From Sphingomonas sp. SORGH_AS_0879 (GTDB lineage: Bacteria; Pseudomonadota; Alphaproteobacteria; Sphingomonadales; Sphingomonadaceae), in assembly GCF_030819175.1 (NCBI RefSeq), contig NZ_JAUTBJ010000002.1, positions 2,875,001 through 2,939,000 of the forward strand: a DNA stretch of 64,000 nucleotides. The letters run 5' to 3'. The notes beneath the pieces were generated by a model. The model was not told the origin of the DNA, ran no database searches, and saw only the letters and a program-made list of their open reading frames with translations. Within the stretch, counting starts at the first letter, position 1. Every line of letters begins with the position of its first letter. The translations under genes were made by a program, and so were the position numbers. Below are positions 44,011 to 55,692 of the stretch, one piece after another.

Positions 44011-44445
44011 ATGCCCGCGACCATCTATGTCCTCAACGGGCCGAACCTGAACCTGCTGGGTATGCGCGAGCCGCATATCTATGGCCATGACACGCTGGAC
44101 GATATCGCGGGGATGCTGGAGGACCGGGCGCGCGAACTCGATCTGGAGATCGACATGCGCCAGTCCAACCATGAAGGCCATCTGATCGACTGGCTGCACG
44201 AGGCCCAGGCCTATGAGGCGAAGGCCGTGCTGCTCAACGCCGGTGGCTTCACCCATACGTCGATCGCGATTCACGACGCGATCAAGTCGGTGAAGACGCC
44301 GGTGATCGAGGTTCACCTCTCCAACCCCCATGCGCGGGAGCCATTCCGCCACGAAAGCTATATCGGGCGTGCCGCAAAAGGCACAATTGCGGGTTTTGGC
44401 GCGCATTCCTATCTGCTCGCGCTTGAAGCCGCCGCCCGGTTCTGA
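44011..44445 (+). CDS. aroQ: Type II 3-dehydroquinate dehydratase
   Basis: 144 aa. Contains [17 protein letters not shown] with the active-site tyrosine, [30 protein letters not shown] with the catalytic histidine, and [17 protein letters not shown]. Third step of shikimate pathway. The ATG at 44011 is preferred over 43999 because GGGAG lies 5 nt before it. Followed by accB and accC in the order aroQ-accB-accC. Confidence 0.97.
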   Translation: MPATIYVLNGPNLNLLGMREPHIYGHDTLDDIAGMLEDRARELDLEIDMRQSNHEGHLIDWLHEAQAYEAKAVLLNAGGFTHTSIAIHDAIKSVKTPVIEVHLSNPHAREPFRHESYIGRAAKGTIAGFGAHSYLLALEAAARF

Positions 44446-44459
44446 CAGGAGCGCGTCCC

Positions 44460-44945
44460 ATGACCGAAAAGACTGAACAAGCGATGAAGGTCGATGTCGA
44501 CCTCGTCCGTCAGCTCGCCGAGCTGCTCGACGCCACCGCCCTGACCGAGATCGAGGTCGAGCATGGCGACCGCAAGATCCGCGTCGCGCGCAAGGCTGCT
44601 CCGGCCGCGCAGATGGCCTATGCCCCTGCGCCCGTCGCCGCCGCGCCCGCTCCGGTGGCCGCTGCCCCGGCAGCCGCCGCGCCTGCGGAAGCCGCCGCGC
44701 CCGCCGTGTCGGCCAATGCCGTGAAGTCGCCGATGGTCGGCACCGTCTATCTGTCGGCCGAGCCGGGCGCCAAGCCCTTCGCCTCGGTCGGCCAGAAGGT
44801 CGCCGCCGGTGACACGCTGCTGATCGTCGAAGCGATGAAGGTGATGAACCCGATCACCGCGACCGCAGCCGGCACCGTCACCGCCGTGCTGGTCGAGAAC
44901 GGCCAGCCGGTCGAGTTCGACCAGCCCCTGGTCGTCGTCGAGTAA
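44460..44945 (+). CDS. accB: Acetyl-CoA carboxylase biotin carboxyl carrier protein
   Basis: 161 aa. N-terminal helical domain, a long Ala/Pro linker (residues 50-85), then the biotinyl domain with [10 protein letters not shown], where K127 is biotinylated. CAGGAG ribosome-binding site precedes it. Works with the biotin carboxylase directly downstream in fatty-acid synthesis. Confidence 0.97.
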   Translation: MTEKTEQAMKVDVDLVRQLAELLDATALTEIEVEHGDRKIRVARKAAPAAQMAYAPAPVAAAPAPVAAAPAAAAPAEAAAPAVSANAVKSPMVGTVYLSAEPGAKPFASVGQKVAAGDTLLIVEAMKVMNPITATAAGTVTAVLVENGQPVEFDQPLVVVE

Positions 44946-44951
44946 GCCGCC

Positions 44952-46304
<1,353 letters not shown>

Positions 46305-46312
46305 GCATCCTG

Positions 46313-46452
46313 CCCCTCCACCCCCCGGCTGCGCCGGGCGGTCCCCCTCCCCATCAGAGATGGGGAGGATTTGCGAAAACCCATTCCTCCCCAAGCACAG
46401 CTTGGGGAGGGGGACCGCCGGGCAAGGCCCGGTGGTGGAGGGGCCCTCCCCT
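46313..46452. repeat. Dispersed palindromic repeat, family A, copy 3
   Basis: CCCCTCCACCCCCCGGCTGCGCCGGGCGGTCCCCCTCCCC, a GATGGGGAGGAT end, and a second mirrored unit ATTCCTCCCCAAGC...GCTTGGGGAGGGGGACCGCCGGG...GGTGGTGGAGGGG. It is two inverted units forming a composite. Lies between accC and the arsC-like gene. Confidence 0.75.
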
Positions 46453-46512
46453 TCCCGATTTTTCCCGATACCCCCTCCACATTCCGCGCCGCCCATGCCA
46501 AAAGCATCGGCG

Positions 46513-47347
<835 letters not shown>

Positions 47348-47450
47348 CGCCCCCACCCTCTTCGTCACCGGGATGACACCCGGGCCGATTAGCAGTTTTT
47401 CACCGGTCCCGGTTTCCGGGGCACGGCCTTAAGCAGAGAGAGAACGACAC

Positions 47451-48863
47451 ATGGCGAATACGGCCAGCGACATCCTGAAGAAGATCAAGGACGAAGAGAT
47501 CGAGTGGGTCGATCTGCGTTTCACCGATCCCAAGGGCAAGTGGCAGCACCTGACCATGGTCGCGTCGATCCTGGGCGAGGACGAATTCACCGACGGCCTG
47601 ATGTTCGACGGTTCGTCGATCGAGGGGTGGAAGGCGATCAACGAGTCGGACATGGTCCTGAAGCCCGACCTCGACGCCGTCTACACCGATCCCTTCTCGG
47701 CAACTCCGATGCTGATCGTGTTCTGCGACGTGGTCGAGCCGTCGACCGGCGAGTTGTACGCCCGCGATCCGCGCTCGACCGCGAAGCGCGCCGAGGCTTT
47801 CGTGAAGACCACCGGCATCGGCGACACCGTCTATGTCGGCCCGGAAGCCGAATTCTTCATGTTCGACGACGTGCAGTTCGACACCAACTATTCGTCCTCC
47901 TACTTCAAGATCGACGATATCGAACTGCCGACCAACACCGGTCGCGAATATGAGGGCGGCAATCTCGGCCACCGTCCGCGCGCCAAGGGTGGCTACTTCC
48001 CCGTCGCGCCGGTCGACTCGGCGGTCGATATCCGTGGCGAGATGGTCACCACCATGCTCGAAATGGGCCTGCCCTGCGACAAGCATCACCATGAGGTCGC
48101 CGCCGCGCAGCACGAGCTGGGCCTGACCTTCGGCACGCTGACCCAGACCGCCGACCGCATGCAGATCTACAAGTACGTCGTGCACCAGGTCGCCCATGCC
48201 TATGGCAAGACCGCGACCTTCATGCCCAAGCCGATCAAGGAAGATAACGGCTCGGGCATGCACACCCACTTCTCGATCTGGGAAGGCAAGACCCCGCTGT
48301 TCGCCGGCAACGGCTATGCGGGCCTGTCGGAAACCTGCCTGTACTTCATCGGCGGCATCATCAAGCATGCCAAGGCGATCAACGCCTTCACCAACCCGAC
48401 CACCAACAGCTACAAGCGCCTGGTGCCGGGTTACGAAGCGCCGGTGCTGCTCGCTTACTCGGCGCGCAACCGCTCGGCTTCGTGCCGCATCCCGTACGGC
48501 ACCGGGCCGAAGTCGAAGCGCGTCGAAGTGCGCTTCCCCGACGCGCTGGCGAACCCGTATCTCGCCTATGCGGCGCTGCTGATGGCGGGTCTGGACGGCA
48601 TCCAGAACAAGATCCATCCGGGCGAGGCGATGGACAAGAACCTGTACGACCTGCCGCCCGCCGAGCTGGCCCAGGTCCCGACCGTCGCTGGTAGCTTGCG
48701 CGAAGCGCTCGACTCGCTGGCCGCCGACCACGACTTCCTGCTGAAGGGCGACGTGTTCACCAAGGACCAGATCGAAAGCTATATCGAGCTGAAGATGAGC
48801 GAAGTGATGCGCTGGGAAATGACCCCCAGCCCGGTCGAATACGACATGTATTACAGCGGCTGA
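47451..48863 (+). CDS. glnA: Glutamine synthetase, type I
   Basis: 470 aa. Starts [20 protein letters not shown]; contains [33 protein letters not shown] (family NGSGMHxH), [11 protein letters not shown] and the adenylylation tyrosine Y399 in [10 protein letters not shown]. It makes glutamine from glutamate and ammonia. Cotranscription with glnB is expected. A strong terminator follows. Confidence 0.98.
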   Translation: MANTASDILKKIKDEEIEWVDLRFTDPKGKWQHLTMVASILGEDEFTDGLMFDGSSIEGWKAINESDMVLKPDLDAVYTDPFSATPMLIVFCDVVEPSTGELYARDPRSTAKRAEAFVKTTGIGDTVYVGPEAEFFMFDDVQFDTNYSSSYFKIDDIELPTNTGREYEGGNLGHRPRAKGGYFPVAPVDSAVDIRGEMVTTMLEMGLPCDKHHHEVAAAQHELGLTFGTLTQTADRMQIYKYVVHQVAHAYGKTATFMPKPIKEDNGSGMHTHFSIWEGKTPLFAGNGYAGLSETCLYFIGGIIKHAKAINAFTNPTTNSYKRLVPGYEAPVLLAYSARNRSASCRIPYGTGPKSKRVEVRFPDALANPYLAYAALLMAGLDGIQNKIHPGEAMDKNLYDLPPAELAQVPTVAGSLREALDSLAADHDFLLKGDVFTKDQIESYIELKMSEVMRWEMTPSPVEYDMYYSG

Positions 48864-48893
48864 TCCAGCCCCTGATCGATGTCACTACGGGGA

Positions 48894-48920
48894 AAGGGGC
48901 CGCAAGGCCCCTTTCTTTTT
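48894..48920 (+). terminator. Rho-independent terminator after glnA
   Basis: AAGGGGCC-GCAA-GGCCCCTT stem followed by TCTTTTT, 30 bp after the glnA stop. Confidence 0.9.
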
Positions 48921-48923
48921 GGG

Positions 48924-49059
48924 GATCGTTGCAGACCCCATCGCACCATCCCCGGCGAAGGCCGGGGTCCAGTTGCGAGGCGATGGGAGTGGTTTGCCAG
49001 CCTATCCCCAACTGGATCCCGGCCTTCGCCGGGATGGTCTGGCGGGTTTTGCAACGATC
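48924..49059. repeat. Large inverted repeat, family B
   Basis: GATCGTTGCA at the left and TGCAACGATC at the right mirror each other; inside are CCCCGGCGAAGGCCGGGGTCCAG and the complementary CTGGATCCCGGCCTTCGCCGGG, so the region is a long imperfect palindrome. Similar GGCGAAGGCCGGG units are common in sphingomonad intergenic regions. Confidence 0.8.
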
Positions 49060-49082
49060 TCTTTTTGGGGAGGGGGCGATCC

Positions 49083-49406
49083 GTGTTGCTCAGCTTTGGA
49101 TTTTCGACCTTTGCCGACCTGTTGAGCTGGATCGTCGTTCTGACGCTGGGGACTAAGGTCGGGGCGACGACGGCGCTTCTGGTCGCCGGGAAAGACATCA
49201 GGGATCAGCCCGGATGGGGATCGGGGCTGTGGTGGCTGACCAAGCTGACGCCCTACCTGGCCATAGCCTGCGCCATAGCCCTGGCCATGATGCGCGAGCA
49301 TGACGCCATCCTGCCCCTGTCGGCCATGGCGGTGTTCGTTGCGATCGCCGTGCCGCTGAAGATTCGCCAGCGCCGCGTGCGGATACGCAGGCGGCGTCCG
49401 ACGTAA
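49083..49406 (+). CDS. Small membrane protein, function unknown
   Basis: 107 aa from a GTG at 49083 (VLLSFGFSTFADLLSWIVVL). Two or three hydrophobic segments (SWIVVLTLGTKVG; LAIACAIALAMM; LSAMAVFVAIAVPL) and an Arg-rich C-terminal tail (RQRRVRIRRRRP). GGGGAGGGGG precedes the start. The start and function are uncertain. Confidence 0.5.
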   Translation: MLLSFGFSTFADLLSWIVVLTLGTKVGATTALLVAGKDIRDQPGWGSGLWWLTKLTPYLAIACAIALAMMREHDAILPLSAMAVFVAIAVPLKIRQRRVRIRRRRPT

Positions 49407-49436
49407 CCAGCACGGCCACAGCCCGCCTCCACCCGC

Positions 49437-49745
49437 TCAAATGGCGCGAGCTTCGCTTACCCCGTAGAGCCGAAGGTTCCGTTCACCCAGTCCGAGCGAT
49501 GGCCATGCCGCCCGCCACCGGGCGATATGGGGTGAGGCGAAATGCCGATCGAGCGCCGCCTGATCGGCCCACATCTCGGTCACATGGATGAGGCCGGGAT
49601 CGAGCACGTCCTCGGCATAGCCATAGTCCAGACAGCCCGGCTCCGCGCGGCTGGCCTCGACCATCGCCCGCATCACCGGACGGGCCGCATCGAGATTCTC
49701 CGGCGGCAACCGTACCGTCCCGATGATCAGCAACGGGCCGCTCAT
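49437..49745 (-). CDS. Antibiotic biosynthesis monooxygenase (ABM) family, putative quinol monooxygenase
   Basis: 102 aa dimeric alpha/beta-barrel (ABM): LLIIGTVRLPPENLDAARPVM, SRAEPGCLDYGYAED, IHVTEMWADQAALDRHFASPH. Similar to YgiN. ATGA-type overlap with the cyclophilin gene. Confidence 0.9.
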   Translation of the reverse strand: MSGPLLIIGTVRLPPENLDAARPVMRAMVEASRAEPGCLDYGYAEDVLDPGLIHVTEMWADQAALDRHFASPHIARWRAAWPSLGLGERNLRLYGVSEARAI

Positions 49746-50356
49746 TGCCCGACCGCCACCCGCTTGGCCGACAGGATCTTGACCGGCGCGGCCAGCATCT
49801 CGCCCTTGAACGGCCCCTTGGCGGGATCGGCGGGGGCGTCGAGGATGCGGTGGATCACGTCCATCCCCTCGACCACATGGCCAAAGGCGGCATAGCCCAG
49901 ATTGTCGCCGGGTTTGGACGGGTCGGCGTCGAGCGAGGGCTGGTCGCCGACCATGATGGTGAAGTCGCCGCGTGCCGAACCGGGCGCCAGCCGCGCGACC
50001 GAGATCGTACCGTCGGTATGCTTGATCCCGGTCTTGGTCGTCGGCTCATGCGCTATGGGGGGCAGGATACGCTTGGGCTCGTTCTGGATACCGAACTGGA
50101 CGAAGCCGAAATCGGCGGCTGGCCGGACCGTGCGGTAGAAGGTCACGCCGTCCAGCCGCTGCTGATCGACATAGCGCAGGAAATTGGCGGTGGTGATCGG
50201 CGCATGGGTGCGGTCGAGGTCGAGCACTACGGGTCCAAGGCTGGTCTGCATCGCGACGCGGACCATGACGGGTTTTGGGGCTTCGGCCACGGTTGGCGTA
50301 GGCGTCGCGATAGGAGCAGGCGCGACTTGCAGGGCGAGCAACAGAAACGGGAACAT
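49742..50356 (-). CDS. Peptidyl-prolyl cis-trans isomerase, cyclophilin type, exported
   Basis: 204 aa. Signal peptide then a cyclophilin domain: LGPVVLDLDRTHAPITTANFLRYVD, GVTFYRTVRP, GTISVARLAPGSARGDFTIMVGD, GYAAFGHVVEGMDVIHRIL. Predicted periplasmic prolyl isomerase. ATG at 50356; a TTG at 50359 is possible. Confidence 0.95.
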   Translation of the reverse strand: MFPFLLLALQVAPAPIATPTPTVAEAPKPVMVRVAMQTSLGPVVLDLDRTHAPITTANFLRYVDQQRLDGVTFYRTVRPAADFGFVQFGIQNEPKRILPPIAHEPTTKTGIKHTDGTISVARLAPGSARGDFTIMVGDQPSLDADPSKPGDNLGYAAFGHVVEGMDVIHRILDAPADPAKGPFKGEMLAAPVKILSAKRVAVGQ

Positions 50357-50419
50357 CAATGTCTCCGAGGACGGGTCGGGCTTTAGTCTAACGGGATTTC
50401 GGGGCGGGGTGAATCCCTT

Positions 50420-50502
50420 GGCCTTCGACTTCGCCCAGGCCGAACGGAGGTCGGGAATGGGTAATCACAAAACTCCGTTCGGCCTGAGCGAAGTCGAAGG
50501 CC
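50420..50502. repeat. REP-like palindrome, family C
   Basis: GGCCTTCGACTTCGCCCAGG at one end and CCTGAGCGAAGTCGAAGGCC at the other, with CGAACGGAG/CTCCGTTCG inside: an 83-bp inverted repeat typical of sphingomonad REP elements. Confidence 0.85.
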
Positions 50503-50522
50503 ACGCCCCGACGCCACGTCCC

Positions 50523-51497
50523 TCACGGGAGCAGCACCGAACTCCCCACCGTCTCCCCCGCTTCGATTGCGCGGTGAGCATCCGCCGCGTCGGTCAGCGC
50601 GAAGGTCTGGCCGATCTTCGGCGTGATCGCGCCCATCCCCAGCATCGCGAAGACCCGCGAGACCAGATGACGTTTCTCTGTGGGGCTGACGGCATAGTCG
50701 AACAGGGTCGGCCGGGTTACGAACAGCGATCCCTTCGACGCCAATATCCCCAGATTGACGCCATCCACCGGCCCCGACGCATTGCCGAAACTCACCACCA
50801 GCCCCCGCCGCGCGGCACTATTCAGCGAGGCGTCCCAGGTCGCCTTGCCCACGCCGTCCAGCACCACCGGCACGCCCGCACCGCCGGTAATCTCCCGCAC
50901 GCGCGCCGCGACATCCTCGTGCCTGTTGAGGATGACGTGATCCGCCCCCGCCGCGCGAGCCTTTTCGGCCTTGGCCTCGCTGCCGACCGTGGCGATCACG
51001 GTCGCGCCGATCGCCTTGAGCCAGCCGACCGCCAGATGCCCGACCCCGCCCGCCGCCGCATGGACCAGCACGGTCCAGCCCGGCCGGACCTTCGCGCAAT
51101 CCTCGATCAGGAAAGCGGTCGTCGCGCCTTTCAGCAGGATCGCCGCCGCCGTCCGGTCATCGACACCATCGGGCAAGGGCACGAGCAAATCGGCGGCGAT
51201 ATTGCGCGCGGTCGCATAGGCACCGCGTGCCGGGCCGAACACGCCCACCCGGTCGCCGACGGCGAAGTCGGTGACGCCCTCGCCCACCGCCTCGACCACG
51301 CCCGCCGCTTCCGAGCCCAGTCCGCCGGGCAGATCGATCGGATAGAGCCCGCTGCGATGATAGGTGTCGATATAGTTCAGCCCGACCGCATGATGCCGCA
51401 TTCGCACTTCCCCGGCACCGGGCGGGGGCAGTTCGGCCTCGCGCCATTCGATGACTTCCGGGCCGCCGGTCCGGGCGATGAAGGCGATCTTTTCCAT
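50523..51497 (-). CDS. Quinone oxidoreductase (zinc-type alcohol dehydrogenase-like, Qor family)
   Basis: 324 aa. MDR fold: GLNYIDTYHRSGLYP, GLGSEAAGVVEAVGEGVTDF and the NADPH-binding VHAAAGGVGHLAVGWLKAIGATV. No structural zinc cysteines. Acts on quinones with NADPH. Confidence 0.93.
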   Translation of the reverse strand: MEKIAFIARTGGPEVIEWREAELPPPGAGEVRMRHHAVGLNYIDTYHRSGLYPIDLPGGLGSEAAGVVEAVGEGVTDFAVGDRVGVFGPARGAYATARNIAADLLVPLPDGVDDRTAAAILLKGATTAFLIEDCAKVRPGWTVLVHAAAGGVGHLAVGWLKAIGATVIATVGSEAKAEKARAAGADHVILNRHEDVAARVREITGGAGVPVVLDGVGKATWDASLNSAARRGLVVSFGNASGPVDGVNLGILASKGSLFVTRPTLFDYAVSPTEKRHLVSRVFAMLGMGAITPKIGQTFALTDAADAHRAIEAGETVGSSVLLP

Positions 51498-51531
51498 GCA
51501 ATGCTCCTGTCCGGTTTCGGGCCGAAACGCC

Positions 51532-54500
51532 TCAATAGTCCTTGGATATCCGCACGTTCACGCTCTGCCGCCCCAGGGTCGAGATGCTGGAGAGCAGCGA
51601 CAGCCACCGGGTGACCTGAAACTCCACCTGGGTCGCCGAATAGCCCTGCCCGTCGGTGATGATCTCCGCATAAAGCTTGCGGGTGACGTACTTGCCCGCC
51701 GCGACCGAGGTAGCGCGCCCCTGTTGCACATCGGCGGGCAGGACACGGAGCCTGTCGAGCCCCGCCGCGCGCCGCACCGCGTTGATCGGGTTCAGCCCGC
51801 CGCCGCCATCTTGCAACGCTGCCACCGCCGCCGCCAACTGCAATGCCTCGGGCGCGGAGAGGCTGGCGATCGAGGTGCCGAACAACAGGCGCGAGAGGAG
51901 TTCGTCATTGGGCAGAGCGGGCGTGCTGGAGAAACCGATCTCGGGCTTCAGCGCGGTGCCGGTCACGCGGATCGAGGCGCTCAGTCCCTGAACATTGGCA
52001 TTGGCCGCGATGTCGAGCGCCGGGTTGGCGGGCACTTCGCCGCCGAAGCGGATGACCCCGCGCGCCAAATCGAATTCGCGACCGGCGAACTCGTAATCGC
52101 CCCGGATCAGCGTCGCCTGGCCGGTGATCGCCGGATTGTCGGGCGCGCCGCCGATCTTCAGGTCCGCCGACCATTCGCTGTTCAGCCCCAGGCCGGAGAC
52201 GATCAGGCCACCCGGCGCCTTCGCCCGGATCGCCAGCGTCCATGGCTTGCGCGGCGCGTCGTCCTCTTCGCCGCCGCCGGGAATGTTGATCTCGCGGATG
52301 TTGAGTTGCGGCACCGCCGTCGCCGCCGTGGCCCGACCCAGGCGATAGCGGCTGCGGTTCAGCACCACGTCGCCCGCGATCGTACCCCCCGCCCCATCCG
52401 AATGGATGGTCAGCGGACCCGTCACCGTCGCGCCGATATCGTCGCGCGCGATCATCGTCGCGTTGCTCGCCTGAAGCGACAGATCGAGCCCGACGCCGTT
52501 GGCGGCGGCGAACTCGAACTGGCCGGTGCCGCTGACCCGCCCCTCGCGCCCCGCCTGCGCGGCGAAGCGATCGATGACCAGCCGCGAACCGCCGAACCGC
52601 CCGTTCGCCTGCACATCGGTCAGGACGGTGCCGGTCGTCGCGCTTTCGATCCGCGCGCCGACCGCCTTCACCGCGCCGCGAATGACCGGCTGGTTCAGCG
52701 ATCCGCTGACGTCCGCGCCGATCGCGACGGGGCCGGACAGATCGAACATCTCGACCCCGGTCAGCCGCCACAGCGTATCGGCGGGCCCGGCATAGCGAAG
52801 CTGCGCGATCAGCCGCCCGGTCTGCATCCGGCTCGCCCAGTCGCCTTGCGCGGCGGGCACCAGCAGCGCCTGCGCGCGTCCGATGATCCGCCCGCCCGAT
52901 GCCATGACCGAACGCACGCCCAGCCGGTCGGCGGACAGCACCCCAGCCACCCCCATATCGATCGGGCGCGAGGTCAGGACCAGCCCGGCGCGGGTCAGCC
53001 CGCGAATGGTCAGGTCCACCTTGCCGGTCGGCGCGCCCGCCCCCTGTCGCATGGTCAGCGTCCCCGTCGCGCTGCCGCCCAGGCCCAGCCCCGGATAGCC
53101 GATATCCAGCACGGTCAGCGGCATCCGCGTCAGGCTGGCCTGCACCTCCGTCGCGTCGGGGTCGAGCCGGCCGGCCAGCTTCGCCTCGCCGCCCGCGAAG
53201 CTCAGCCGGGTCGGGGCCAGCACCCAGCCATCGCCTTCGCGCGTGACGATGGCGGGCGACAGGAACTGGAGCGGACGCCGGTCGAGCGTCCCTTGCGCGC
53301 TCACGGCGAAACGGTCGGGCGTGACCTGCGTCACCGTCTGGATCGCAAAGGCCCGCCCGCGCGAGCCCGAAATGCCGACCCGCACCTCGCCCGTGCCGCC
53401 GCGCATCCGGGCGGTGCCGTTCAACTGCGCGATGTTGAACGCGCCGTGCCGCAACCCCTGCGCACGGGCGCTCCCCTCGACCGAGGCACCGGCGGGGTCG
53501 AGCAGCGCGACCAGGTCCAGCCGCCCCTGCCGCACGGTGATGCCCGAAATCTGCGCCTGGCGTGCGGCGAGATGCGTCTCGATCCGCTGCACCTCGCCGA
53601 CCGGGCGGAACAGCAGTTCGCCCGACAGGCCACCGCCCGCCACGTCCAGCCGACCGGCGAAACCACCTGCCGCCACGGTCAGCGCCCCGGTCGCGCGGGT
53701 GCCCGCGACGGTCAGCGGGTTGATCTGAACGACCGCGTCCTGCCCCCTGGGCAACAGGATCGCGCCCGCCGCCTGGAACGGCCCCAGCCGCGATCCCCCG
53801 GCAGCGCGGAAGGTGAAGCCCTGATCGCTGGGGTCGAGATGCGCCTTCACGTCGCGCAGGCCGAGTGCCGCGTTGGGCGAGGCAAGGACCAGATCGAGCG
53901 TCGGTCGGTCGATCTGTCCGTCCAGCACCATCTGCACCGGGCCATAGCTCTTCTGCTGCCCGCCGCCGACGAAGCGGAAGGTACCATCAGTCCGCCGGAT
54001 GGCCTCCCCGGTCAGGCGGATGCTCGGCCCGGTCAGGACCAGGCGATGGAAGTGGAAGACGCCGTCCGCCCCACGCTCCAGATCGGTGGTCAGGTGCGGC
54101 AATCCCCCGGCCAGCGAACGGAGGAAGTCATTGTCGAGCCGCCGGACCTGCGCCTCGCCCCGCCCGACGACGCGCGTGCCATGCCCATTCGCCCCGGGCA
54201 CCGCGCTGAGCCGCGAGCGGACATCGACGATGCCGAGGCCGGGGATCAGGTAACGCTGCAACGCCCCGTCCAGCCCGACATCGTAGCGCCCATTGGTCAG
54301 GTCGATCCGCAGGTTCAACCGCCCCGCCAGCTTGTCGGACCGCAGCGCGAGGCCCTGCCCCGCAATCTCTCGACTGTTGATACGCAGATCGCCCGCCACC
54401 GACAGGCGATGGAGGATGCCCCCCGCCGCCTCGCCCACGCCCGTCACCCGCTGCGCCGTGAAGCGCACCGGCAGGGTCAGCGGCCAGCCGCCCGCCAGCC

Positions 54501-55692
54501 GCCCCTTGCCCGCCGCCGACGCCTGCTCGAACCCGGTCCGGTCGAAGGCGAAGCGGGTCGCAGTCAGGCGATAATCGAACGCCGCGCGATCGAACGCGCC
54601 GTCCAGCCGCAGGGTCAGCGCGATCGCCTGTCCGCTCATATTGCCGAACAGCGCCTCGGGACGGAGCAACCGGGCATCGACGCGCAGCCCCTCGAAGCGG
54701 CTCGCAGCAAGATCGACCAGCCCCCGCGCCCGCACACGCAAGGCCGGGGAGCGCAGTACCAGCGCACCGTTCAGCCGCCGCCCGGCGAAATCGCCCTGCC
54801 CCGCGACGATGATGCGGGGGCTGGTCAGCCGCTGCAACCGGCCATGCAGGACCAGCGAGGGCGCGATCGTCCCCGACAGGGCATAGCGTCCCGATTGCGC
54901 CGACAGCGACAGGTCGACCGCGCTCGCCGCGCCGATACGTCCGAGCGCGCGCCCCGCCCAATGCGACCAGCGCCCCGCGCCTGCCACGGAGAGCGACACA
55001 GGCGCGCGGACGCCCGCCATCTTCGCCAGCACGCCGTCGCGCAATCCCCGCGCCTCGACCGCCAGATCGAAACGGTCCCGGTCGGGCTGCGCGTCCAGTT
55101 TCAGGCGGAGATCGTCGCTGCCCGCGACGCCCGCGTTCAGCGTCACCTGCGCGCGCCCGTCGCGGATATCCGCCTGCCCCTCGACCCGCGCGACGCGCGC
55201 GCGGCCGAGCACCGGCCTGGCAAGGATCAGCCGCTGGAGGTGCAACCGGTCGATGCGGATATCGAAATCGGGCAGGATCGGCCCCTGCCGCCCCGTCCGC
55301 CGGGTATGCGGTACATGATAGAGCGTCGCCAGCGGTGCCTCGACCCGCCGGATGTCCAGCGTGCCCCGCGCCCAATTCCAGGGCCGCCAGTCCAGCCGCG
55401 CCGACGGCACCTGCACGAGCAGGCCGTCCAGGTCATAGACGCGCAGATCGACCAGCCGCATGTCCGAATAGACCGAACCGTCGATCCGCCCGACCGAGAA
55501 GCGCAAGCCCGTCTCGGTACGGATGGTCCCGATCCGGTCGGCGACCCAGCGATGCCCGATCGACGTATCGACGATCAGCAGCGCCGCGACGACGATCGCC
55601 ACCAGCGCCGCGAGCAGGCCGCCCAGCACCCGCAACCAGCCTATCCCCCGACGCGGCGCAGGGGATGGGGGAAGCTGAACCTCCTCGGTCAA
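51532..55692 (-). CDS. tamB: Translocation and assembly module TamB (inner-membrane, AsmA-like)
   Basis: 1386 aa. N-terminal TM helix (IGWLRVLGGLLAALVAIVVAALL), then a very long repetitive beta-rich region typical of TamB/AsmA-like lipid-transfer proteins, and a C-terminal DUF490 domain (INIPGG..., ITGQATLIRGDYEFAGREF, LLSRLLFGTSIASLS, and the end LGRQSVNVRISKDY). It spans the periplasm and works with TamA in outer-membrane assembly or phospholipid transport. ATGA overlap with tamA. Confidence 0.95.
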   Translation of the reverse strand: MTEEVQLPPSPAPRRGIGWLRVLGGLLAALVAIVVAALLIVDTSIGHRWVADRIGTIRTETGLRFSVGRIDGSVYSDMRLVDLRVYDLDGLLVQVPSARLDWRPWNWARGTLDIRRVEAPLATLYHVPHTRRTGRQGPILPDFDIRIDRLHLQRLILARPVLGRARVARVEGQADIRDGRAQVTLNAGVAGSDDLRLKLDAQPDRDRFDLAVEARGLRDGVLAKMAGVRAPVSLSVAGAGRWSHWAGRALGRIGAASAVDLSLSAQSGRYALSGTIAPSLVLHGRLQRLTSPRIIVAGQGDFAGRRLNGALVLRSPALRVRARGLVDLAASRFEGLRVDARLLRPEALFGNMSGQAIALTLRLDGAFDRAAFDYRLTATRFAFDRTGFEQASAAGKGRLAGGWPLTLPVRFTAQRVTGVGEAAGGILHRLSVAGDLRINSREIAGQGLALRSDKLAGRLNLRIDLTNGRYDVGLDGALQRYLIPGLGIVDVRSRLSAVPGANGHGTRVVGRGEAQVRRLDNDFLRSLAGGLPHLTTDLERGADGVFHFHRLVLTGPSIRLTGEAIRRTDGTFRFVGGGQQKSYGPVQMVLDGQIDRPTLDLVLASPNAALGLRDVKAHLDPSDQGFTFRAAGGSRLGPFQAAGAILLPRGQDAVVQINPLTVAGTRATGALTVAAGGFAGRLDVAGGGLSGELLFRPVGEVQRIETHLAARQAQISGITVRQGRLDLVALLDPAGASVEGSARAQGLRHGAFNIAQLNGTARMRGGTGEVRVGISGSRGRAFAIQTVTQVTPDRFAVSAQGTLDRRPLQFLSPAIVTREGDGWVLAPTRLSFAGGEAKLAGRLDPDATEVQASLTRMPLTVLDIGYPGLGLGGSATGTLTMRQGAGAPTGKVDLTIRGLTRAGLVLTSRPIDMGVAGVLSADRLGVRSVMASGGRIIGRAQALLVPAAQGDWASRMQTGRLIAQLRYAGPADTLWRLTGVEMFDLSGPVAIGADVSGSLNQPVIRGAVKAVGARIESATTGTVLTDVQANGRFGGSRLVIDRFAAQAGREGRVSGTGQFEFAAANGVGLDLSLQASNATMIARDDIGATVTGPLTIHSDGAGGTIAGDVVLNRSRYRLGRATAATAVPQLNIREINIPGGGEEDDAPRKPWTLAIRAKAPGGLIVSGLGLNSEWSADLKIGGAPDNPAITGQATLIRGDYEFAGREFDLARGVIRFGGEVPANPALDIAANANVQGLSASIRVTGTALKPEIGFSSTPALPNDELLSRLLFGTSIASLSAPEALQLAAAVAALQDGGGGLNPINAVRRAAGLDRLRVLPADVQQGRATSVAAGKYVTRKLYAEIITDGQGYSATQVEFQVTRWLSLLSSISTLGRQSVNVRISKDY

